DNA from: Bacillota bacterium
GTDB taxonomy: Bacteria > Bacillota > Clostridia > Peptostreptococcales > Anaerovoracaceae
Length of the DNA: 20,706 nt
Direction: 5' to 3'
Assembly (NCBI GenBank): GCA_017534025.1
Contig: JAFWDF010000063.1
Location: 1 to 20,706, forward strand
The notes beneath the pieces were generated by a model that was not told the origin of the DNA, did not search any database, and saw nothing but the letters and a program-made list of their open reading frames with translations. Position numbers and translations under genes: made by a program. Below, piece by piece: positions 6,737 to 13,981 of this stretch (position 1 is its first letter; each line of letters starts with the position of its first letter).

Positions 6737-9700
6737 AAGAACGGATCTCAGGAAAATATTAGTCATCGGCTCCGGGCCAATTGTGATTGGACAGGCCGCT
6801 GAGTTTGACTATGCCGGAACACAGGCCTGCCTTGCATTGAAAGAAGAAGGCTATGAGGTTGTTCTGGCCAACAGCAATCCGGCCACCATCATGACCGATG
6901 CAGTCGTAGCGGATAAAGTGTATATGGAGCCCCTGACGCTGGAATTTATTGCGCGGATTCTGCGCCGGGAAAGGCCGGATGCCATCCTGCCAGGAATCGG
7001 CGGACAGACCGGCCTGAATCTGGCCATGCAGCTCGCCAGAAAGGGCGTACTGGAGGAATGCCGCTGCGAATTGCTGGGCACCGGAATCCACAGCATTGAA
7101 CGGGCGGAAGACCGGGAGCTTTTTAAAGAATTGTGCGAGGAGCTGGGGGAACCCGTTCTCCCGTCTGATATTGCCTGCACTCTGGAAGAAGGGCTTTCTG
7201 TCGTTCAGCAAATCGGTTATCCGGTTGTTCTCCGGCCTGCCTTTACCCTCGGCGGAAGCGGCGGCGGATTTGCCGAAAACGAAGAAGAATTCGTTCCGTT
7301 ACTGAAAAACGCCCTTTCCATGTCGCCGGTCCGGCAGGTTCTGATTGAGAAAAGTATAAAGGGATGGAAGGAAATCGAGTATGAAGTAATCCGGGACAGC
7401 AGGAACACCGCGGTCACGGTTTGCAACATGGAGAATCTCGATCCGGTGGGCATCCATACCGGCGATTCCATTGTCGTATGTCCTTCCCAGACTCTGACAA
7501 ATAAGGATTATCACATGCTGCGGGACAGCGCTCTGCGGATAATCCGTGCGCTGGGTGTCGAGGGCGGATGCAACGTGCAGTTCGCTCTGGATCCCGCTTC
7601 ATCCAACTATTATCTGATCGAAGTCAATCCCCGTGTGTCCAGGTCTTCCGCGCTGGCTTCCAAAGCAAGCGGCTATCCCATCGCCCGGGTATCTGCCAAA
7701 ATCAGTGTCGGCATGACACTGGACGAGATACAGATCGCCAACACACCGGCCTCTTTCGAACCGACACTGGACTATATCGTCTGTAAGATGTCCCGTTTCC
7801 CATTCGATAAATTCACGGATGCCGACAATACCCTGAGCACACAGATGAAGGCCACCGGAGAAGTCATGGCCGTTGGCCGTACCTTTGAAGAAAGTCTGCT
7901 CAAGGCGGTCCGCTCTCTGGAAACCGGGCATGATCATCTGTACCACACGGCCTTCGAAGAAAAGAATATGCCGGAACTGCTGGACTATATTTCCGACGGA
8001 ACCGATGACCGCATCTACGCCATCGCACAGCTGCTTCGTCTGGACTGTGACATCGACCGTATAGCGGAAATCACCGTGATCGACCGTTTTTTCCTGCGGG
8101 GAATCCGGAACATCGTCGAAATGGAATCCGTCCTGCAATCTTCTCCGGAAAACCCGGAGGTTCTGTATGATGCCAAACGGATGGGATTCTCCGACCGGGC
8201 CGTTGCCCGCTTCTGGAATGATTCAGAAGACCGGATTCGGGAGAAGCGCAAAGCAGCCGGTATCCTCCCTGTCTACAAAATGATCGATACCTGCGCATCG
8301 GAATTTGACAGCTATATACCGTATTTCTACTCCACCTACGAAGAAGAAAACGAGTCCATTATTTCCGACCGCCAGAAGATTGTCGTTCTCGGCTCCGGTC
8401 CGATCCGCATCGGGCAGGGTGTGGAATTTGACTATTCCACGGTCCACGCAGTGCAGACTATTCAGGCCGCCGGCTATGAGGCAATCATTATCAATAATAA
8501 TCCGGAGACTGTCTCCACGGATTACACCTGTTCCGATAAATTGTATTTCGAACCGCTCACAGTAGAGGATGTTCTGAATATCATCGATCTGGAACAACCT
8601 GCCGGCGTGATTGCCACGCTTGGCGGACAGACAGCTGTCAATCTGGCGGAACCGCTGCAGTCCCGCGGTGTAAAAATTATCGGCACGGACTGCGAAGCCA
8701 TTGACCGCGCCGAAAACCGGGACGCCTTCGAACATCTGCTTCTTGATCTGGGGATCCCGCAGCCGAAAGGCTTCGCGGTCACCAGTGTGGAAGATGGCAT
8801 CCGCGCCGCAGGGGAAATCGGATATCCGGTACTGGTGCGCCCGAGCTTTGTGCTCGGTGGCCGCGCCATGCAGATCGTGGCGAAGGAAAAAGATCTTCGC
8901 AACTACCTGAAAGACGCCGTAGAGGTCAGCCCGGACAAGCCGGTTCTCGTTGACCGGTATATCCGCGGCAGAGAGGTGGAGGTCGATGCAGTCTGTGACG
9001 GGAAGCAGGTATTTGTACCGGGCATCATGGAGCTGGTCGAACGGACCGGTGTCCATTCCGGCGATTCAATCAGCATTTACCCTCCGGTCAATGTTTCTCC
9101 GACTGTAAAGGAAACCATTCTGGAATACACGGAAAAACTCGGATTGGGGATCGGCATCATCGGCCTTTTCAACATTCAGTTCATCGTGGATCCGGAGGAT
9201 AATGTCTTTGTAATCGAAGTTAATCCGCGCTCCTCCAGGACCGTCCCGTTCCTGTCCAAAGCCACCGGATACAGTCTGGCGGATATCGGCACTCTGGCAA
9301 TCCTGGGTAAAAGCCTTTCGGAACAGGGCCTGCATATGACCTGTCCTCCGGAAAGTTCGCGGTATTACGCGAAAGCACCGGTATTCTCATTCGCAAAATT
9401 ACTGGGCATGGACGCTTATCTTTCTCCGGAAATGAAATCCACCGGAGAAGCGATCGGCTACGATGACGAGCTGCACCGGGCACTTTTCAAGGCAATGACC
9501 GCCGCCGGCATGAAGTTGCAGAATTACGGCACAGTACTGGTATCTCTGGCCGATGAAGACAAGGAAGAAGCGTTCCCTCTCATTCAGCGTTTTCACGACC
9601 TGGGCTTCCATATTCAGGCGACTTCCGGAAGCGGCATCTATCTGCAGGAGAATGGCATAGAGGCAAGGATCCTCGGAAAGCCTTCCGAAGGCAGCGAGGA

Positions 9701-9917
9701 AGTGCTGGATGCGATCCGCGCCGGCCACATCAGCTATATCATCATCACAAGAGCGATCCTGTCCGGAGTCCATTTTATTGACGGCGCTGCCATTCGACGC
9801 TGTGCGGCACAGAATCGCATCACTACCCTGACGTCTCTCGACACAGTCCGTGTTCTTTTAAATGTCATTGAAGAGCAGACGATCCGGGTATCGCCTTTGT
9901 TTGGAGCACAGCCGTAG
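6729..9917 (+). CDS. carB: Carbamoyl-phosphate synthase large subunit
   Basis: Makes carbamoyl phosphate from bicarbonate, ammonia supplied by CarA, and two ATP. The 1062-residue length is typical. Two homologous halves are visible: GSGPIVIGQAAEFDYAGTQA near the N-terminus and GSGPIRIGQGVEFDYS near residue 555, each starting an ATP-grasp unit. The oligomerisation region lies between them (about 400-545). The C-terminal allosteric MGS-like domain begins near 935 (HIQATSGSGIYL), where pyrimidine nucleotides or ornithine act in relatives. The ATG at 6729 overlaps the carA stop (ATGCCTAA), so translation is coupled. No pyrB, pyrC or arg gene is next to it, so the pathway served is not told by context. 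It is the last gene of the run that starts with glnA, and a hairpin without a U-tract follows. Confidence 0.96.
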   Translation: MPKRTDLRKILVIGSGPIVIGQAAEFDYAGTQACLALKEEGYEVVLANSNPATIMTDAVVADKVYMEPLTLEFIARILRRERPDAILPGIGGQTGLNLAMQLARKGVLEECRCELLGTGIHSIERAEDRELFKELCEELGEPVLPSDIACTLEEGLSVVQQIGYPVVLRPAFTLGGSGGGFAENEEEFVPLLKNALSMSPVRQVLIEKSIKGWKEIEYEVIRDSRNTAVTVCNMENLDPVGIHTGDSIVVCPSQTLTNKDYHMLRDSALRIIRALGVEGGCNVQFALDPASSNYYLIEVNPRVSRSSALASKASGYPIARVSAKISVGMTLDEIQIANTPASFEPTLDYIVCKMSRFPFDKFTDADNTLSTQMKATGEVMAVGRTFEESLLKAVRSLETGHDHLYHTAFEEKNMPELLDYISDGTDDRIYAIAQLLRLDCDIDRIAEITVIDRFFLRGIRNIVEMESVLQSSPENPEVLYDAKRMGFSDRAVARFWNDSEDRIREKRKAAGILPVYKMIDTCASEFDSYIPYFYSTYEEENESIISDRQKIVVLGSGPIRIGQGVEFDYSTVHAVQTIQAAGYEAIIINNNPETVSTDYTCSDKLYFEPLTVEDVLNIIDLEQPAGVIATLGGQTAVNLAEPLQSRGVKIIGTDCEAIDRAENRDAFEHLLLDLGIPQPKGFAVTSVEDGIRAAGEIGYPVLVRPSFVLGGRAMQIVAKEKDLRNYLKDAVEVSPDKPVLVDRYIRGREVEVDAVCDGKQVFVPGIMELVERTGVHSGDSISIYPPVNVSPTVKETILEYTEKLGLGIGIIGLFNIQFIVDPEDNVFVIEVNPRSSRTVPFLSKATGYSLADIGTLAILGKSLSEQGLHMTCPPESSRYYAKAPVFSFAKLLGMDAYLSPEMKSTGEAIGYDDELHRALFKAMTAAGMKLQNYGTVLVSLADEDKEEAFPLIQRFHDLGFHIQATSGSGIYLQENGIEARILGKPSEGSEEVLDAIRAGHISYIIITRAILSGVHFIDGAAIRRCAAQNRITTLTSLDTVRVLLNVIEEQTIRVSPLFGAQP

Positions 9918-9921
9918 ATCT

Positions 9922-9944
9922 GCATGCCGGCCGCTCCGGCATGC
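9922..9944. other. Hairpin between convergent carB and the SDR gene
   Basis: GCATGCCGG and CCGGCATGC form a perfect 9-bp stem with a CCGCT loop, five bases after the carB stop and 22 bases before the stop of the opposing gene. There is no U-tract on either strand, so it could end or protect transcripts from both sides, but it is not a classic terminator. Confidence 0.4.
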
Positions 9945-9966
9945 GGCCGTAAATATCCGGCACCGA

Positions 9967-10740
9967 TCATGCGTCAGGTGTATAGGTCCAGCCATGATCA
10001 TCGTGGTAAATCATCAGCTTTGTCATACCTCCGTCGATACAGATATTTTCTCCGGTAATGAACCCTGCCTTTTCCGAACACAGAAACAGAACCATATTGG
10101 CGATGTCCAGCGGATTTCCAACGCGGCAGACCGGCTGCTGAAGAGCATCCGGTCCCTCGTAAATCCGGTATTCCGTATCAATCCATCCGGGAGAAATCGA
10201 ATTCACCCGCACTTTTCCCGCTAAACTCGCTGCCAGAGCATGTGTCAGGGCAGCGATCCCTCCTTTTGCGGCTGTATAACTCTCTGTCTGCGGCTGGCTC
10301 ATCCGGTCGCGGGAAGAAGAAATATTGATAATGCAGGCCCCTTCCATAAAATAGGGAGCAAACAGCTTTGACAGGTAAAACGGTGCTGTGACTCCGACAG
10401 CAAGCGCATACTGAAACTCTTCATAGGTGCATTCGTCTATGCCTTTCATCAGCGGCAGGGCATTGTTGATCAGATAATCGATCCGGCCGCATTCCCTGAT
10501 CACCGTTCCGGCAAAGTTCTCCAAAACCGTCTTGTCGGAAATATCGCCAATATAGTGATCTCCTTCGGCCTTGTCGATCACATAGACCTTCACATTCTGC
10601 TTTCGAAACTCTTCGGTTATGCATTTGCCGATACCCTGTGCTCCGCCGGTCACAACCGCCACTTTCCGCTGCTCCTGAGGCTGCGTTAAGCCGGTGGCAG
10701 GAAGAGTCCGTTCCTTTTCCTTCCCATCATTCATATTCAT
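9967..10740 (-). CDS. SDR-family NAD(P)-dependent oxidoreductase
   Basis: A classical short-chain dehydrogenase of 257 residues. The Rossmann nucleotide-binding motif TGGAQGIG is at 31-38, the NNA motif at 92-94, a serine cluster at 141-143, and the catalytic YxxxK at Tyr155/Lys159. The family uses these to oxidise or reduce an alcohol or keto group; the substrate cannot be told from the sequence. About 25 polar residues precede the Rossmann strand, more than usual. The start at 10740 directly abuts the stop of the DUF523 gene (TAAATG), with GGAGG at 10749-10753, so the two are co-translated. The second Met (residue 3) is also possible. Acidic Asp56 after the second strand (VYVID) hints at NAD(H) preference, as an inference. 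Confidence 0.85.
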   Translation of the reverse strand: MNMNDGKEKERTLPATGLTQPQEQRKVAVVTGGAQGIGKCITEEFRKQNVKVYVIDKAEGDHYIGDISDKTVLENFAGTVIRECGRIDYLINNALPLMKGIDECTYEEFQYALAVGVTAPFYLSKLFAPYFMEGACIINISSSRDRMSQPQTESYTAAKGGIAALTHALAASLAGKVRVNSISPGWIDTEYRIYEGPDALQQPVCRVGNPLDIANMVLFLCSEKAGFITGENICIDGGMTKLMIYHDDHGWTYTPDA

Positions 10741-11157
10741 TTACAGATCCTCCACATCAACAACAGGAAAGCCGTTTTCTATCAGAAGCCGTGCGGTTAC
10801 GCCGGCACCCTCCACCAGAACCCCTGAAAAGCTTCCGTCATACCGTTGTTTAACGCCGCAGCTTGGGCTTCTCGACTGCAGCACGATCAGATCCGGCTGC
10901 TCGCATCTGGCTATCTCCAGGCACTTTGCCGCTCCGGCACGGAATTCTGTATCTACAATCCTGCCGTCCTTTGCCACAACCACACCATCACAGATCTCGG
11001 ACGGTACCCGTGGTGTCGGAAGTCCGCCCATCTGCTCCGGGCACACGGTGATCACCTCATTTTCCGCCATCAGCTGCAGAACCTTCCCGTTCCGGTTGTT
11101 TCCGCCGTTATATTTGCAATTCTCACCTGCAAGGCAGGCACTCACCATTATTTTCAT
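10741..11157 (-). CDS. DUF523 family protein
   Basis: A 138-residue cytoplasmic protein of the DUF523 (YbbK-like) family, recognised by the start MKIMVSACLAGENCKYNGG and by ITVCPEQMGGLPTPR and QSRSPSCG. It has seven cysteines (8, 14, 39, 56, 79, 85, 100), several at family-conserved places, suggesting metal or Fe-S binding, though no function is established that I can cite. The start at 11157 fits the family N-terminus but has only a weak ribosome-binding site. It directly precedes the SDR gene and lies 40 bases after the SLH protein gene on the same strand, so it may be co-transcribed with both. Confidence 0.85.
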   Translation of the reverse strand: MKIMVSACLAGENCKYNGGNNRNGKVLQLMAENEVITVCPEQMGGLPTPRVPSEICDGVVVAKDGRIVDTEFRAGAAKCLEIARCEQPDLIVLQSRSPSCGVKQRYDGSFSGVLVEGAGVTARLLIENGFPVVDVEDL

Positions 11158-11197
11158 AGGAAATCTCTGCTTTCTTCGTCTTAACCGGAGTCATTCA

Positions 11198-13722
11198 TCA
11201 GCCTGCCGCCCGGTGCAGGAAGGTTACAACCTGCGCCCTGGTACAGGTATCGGAAGGGCTGAAGGTCTGCGCGGAGGTTCCGGTAGTAACCCCCTTGCCC
11301 GCTGCCCACAGCACAGCGGTATAGTAATAATCCCCAGCGTTCACATCGAGGAACGGATTGCCGTCGGATATCGCCGGCGCCGGGCTGTTTCTGAAACGCC
11401 ACAGGAAGGTTACAATCTGTCCTCTGGTACAGGTGCTGTCCGGGCTGAAACGGTCCTCCCCAGTACCTTTTGTAATGTTCTTTTCTACCGCCCAGAGCAC
11501 CGCTTTATAATAATACTCCTTCTCCTGCACATCCGAAAACGGATTTTCCGCAGCAGACGGTTCCGGACTCCCCAGCGTTCTCCACAGGAATGTCACAACC
11601 TGTGCCCGGGTACAGCCCTGTTCGGGGCTGAACATGGCTGTGGAAGTCCCGTTGGTGATCTTCTTCACGATTGCCCAGTCGATCCCGGCATGGGCCCAGT
11701 GACTGGCCGCCGGCATATCGAAAAACGCACTTCCCGGACAGATTTCACTGCCGTCGCAGGGTTCACTGAGGTCACGCACCGGAATATCTTCCGTCTTTTC
11801 AGTACCGCAGCGTGTACACACATATGTACGAACGCCTTTTTCCAGATAAGAAGCTCTTTTTGTTACAGTACCCTTATCCCAACTGTGCCCCAGCGCAGAA
11901 ACCGGATTCGTTACCGTCCGTTCCCCGCAGAATACACAGGTTTCAATCAAACCGCCCTCTTTGGTACAGGTCGGTTCCATCCATTCTGTTTTACAGGTAT
12001 GCTGCGGCACCGCACGAACAGTCTCCGGCGCAGCGGTGTCAATTTCATAAAAGCAGGCATCCTGCCCGGCCTTTACCGCGTACCAGATGATTTTCCCTCC
12101 GGAAACCAGCGGCTGGCAATCGGAAAGACACGGAATACTGCTGGTGTATTCTTTGCCGGCGGACTCCCCTCTCCCGTTTACAAAGATATAGTGCAGGCTC
12201 TTTTCCGCCGTCCACATCAACAGGAAACGATCCTCCCCCACTTTTTCAAGAAACGGATTGGAAACATCCGTCTTACTTCCCTCTTCATAGGAACTGAACC
12301 ATCTCAGAGTCGTTCCGCCGGATGAAAAGTTTTCCTTATCCGTCACAGTCAGAAAGATGTTTTTCTGACCTTTTCGCAGATCCGCGGACCCGTCCTGCAG
12401 AATGGAACTGCCTGCAAGCAGATAAGCGGATGAGGAAACTTCAAAACCGCCTATGTTGACGCCGGTATAATTGTTCCCGTTTCCTCCGGTAATCGGCAGC
12501 GCACTCACCAGCCTGCATGTATTATCCACATAGGTTTCCTGCCCGGCCGGTTTCCCATATAAATACAGTCCGGCAGCGCGCGGATGTGCATCTGCATGCA
12601 CGGCCGTCACCAGCCGGTTTCCATCCGTTAAAATAAATTGATTGAAACTGTGGCTGGAATACCCGTACATCGAATTGCTCACGCCGCTCAACTGATCCGT
12701 CACCGCCATATCGGAGGTGCGGACAGCATACGTGACACTTGCCTGATGGCGGAGACCGTCGCCAGACTTATACAGCTTGTGACAGGTATGCACATACAAC
12801 ATCCCTTCATATTCCGTCATTCGCAGTGAACCTGCCTCAAACGGCATATACGTGTCTGCTCCGAATATAGATGCAGCGCCCAGCCTTTTCCAGTCCCTGG
12901 AATACTTAACCGTCCGGAACACTTCCGTACTGTCGTCCTCTTCCGGATTAGCCTGGCCGAAAACCAGATAATTGTACTTTGTGCCGGCGTAAAACCCGCC
13001 GAACACCGGCAGTTCCATGTCCAGTGTCCGGGTGCTGAGTTTCCTGTAATCCCCGTCATACTGTTCTATCAGAACCCGGTCTCCTGTCTGCTCCACCCTG
13101 GTAATGATTCCGCCGTCATCATAAAGATAGGATTTCACTGTGGAAGACCACTTTTCATAGGTGTGTGCCCCTTCATTTTCTGTCCAGGTCAGAAGCAGTT
13201 CCCCGGTCTCCACATCCTGAAAACAAAAATGATTCTCCAGAGCGCAGTCATACGCTGTAGAATTTCGATACCCGCAAAGAATTACGGAACCCCTGCCTAC
13301 ATCCTCCGGCTTCCAGAACAACTGGCATTCCGGGTTCAGTACAGTAACTTTCCGGAGCGAATCACACCATTGAAAAGCCGAACGGTTCAGGATTTCCAGA
13401 CTTCTTGGAAGAGTTACCTCCCTCACGGCGCTGCAGGAGAAAAAGCTGATTCCCGTGCATTCTGTCATTCCTTCTTTCAGGGTAATCGTCCTGATTTGCT
13501 CGCGATAATCTTTCCATGGAACGTAGTCAGAGCTTGTATACGATGTCATAGCTCCCGTACCGGAGATCGTCAGTTCCAGGTTTCCGTGTTCAGCGTCCAT
13601 GTCAGAGTCTCCCCGCAGGATCCCGACACCCTCTCCGCCGATGCGGGAACTGCACACAGAGAAAGCATGCCGGCAACCAGAAACATGCACAGCAGTAAGT
13701 GGACAGCTTTCCTTTTCTTCAT
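11198..13722 (-). CDS. SLH-domain surface protein, frameshifted after the signal peptide
   Basis: A secreted cell-wall protein of about 841 residues once an apparent one-base deletion is allowed for. From ATG 13722, with a GGAGG site just upstream, the frame gives a signal peptide (MKKRKAVHLLL, hydrophobic core, cleavage near VPASA) and then SGSCGETLTWTLNTETWN before a TGA at 13570-13572. The body, LTISGTGAM onward, is open in another frame to 11198. Restoring one base near 13572 joins them into the common clostridial opening TLxTETxxLTISGTGAM of leucine-rich (LRR_5 type) proteins. The leucine-rich part covers about 50-150, a long uncharacterised, possibly propeller-like region about 160-570, and CxxC-containing repeats (GHSWD, YVCTRCG) about 580-650. 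Three SLH domains follow at about 665-726, 727-788 and 789-841 (TRAQVVTFLWR type), which anchor proteins to wall polysaccharide. Without the repair, no exported product is expected. Function beyond surface display is unknown. Confidence 0.8.
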
Positions 13723-13981
13723 ATTCGCCTCCTTCCGAAAAACAGAATCTCCCTGTGGCTTACGCCATTAATGTTCCAATTGTATCACAGAGCAGTTCCG
13801 CTCCTTTCACTTTTTCACATCTTCTTATTGCGCGTACAGAATTTTGATATTACAATACAAGTTAGTATTATATAACCTCAGAAAAAGTGTTTTTTCCATG
13901 CTTTTCTGTATTAAAACAGTTTAAACCGGCCTGTACCGCAGGTATAATAATTTAGTATTCAACATTGAAACGGAGTGAATC
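13723..13981. promoter_or_regulatory. Divergent control region between the SLH gene and copA
   Basis: AT-rich, no gene seen. For copA, TTTAAA (13920-13925) and a perfect TATAAT (13943-13948) are 17 bases apart. The inverted repeat CCTGTACCGCAGG (13930-13942) fills the spacer up to the -10, a place used by metal regulators. A second candidate lies upstream (TTGATA and TATTAT, about 13844-13871). An inverted repeat CAGAAAA/TTTTCTG spans about 13879-13908. For the SLH gene the best minus-strand candidate is an extended -10, TGATACAAT, at 13787-13779 with no clear -35. The copA Shine-Dalgarno is CGGAG near 13971-13975. Confidence 0.4.

Noticed and set aside
10694..12325. 543-codon plus-strand open frame opposite the SDR, DUF523 and SLH genes
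   Set aside because: It crosses three recognisable minus-strand genes and their gaps, and is rich in Arg, Ser and Pro as expected of an antisense shadow.
13565..13590. Programmed -1 frameshift as explanation for the split SLH gene
   Set aside because: No X-XXY-YYZ slippery heptamer in the needed frame and no strong following structure noticed; a simple one-base deletion explains it better.
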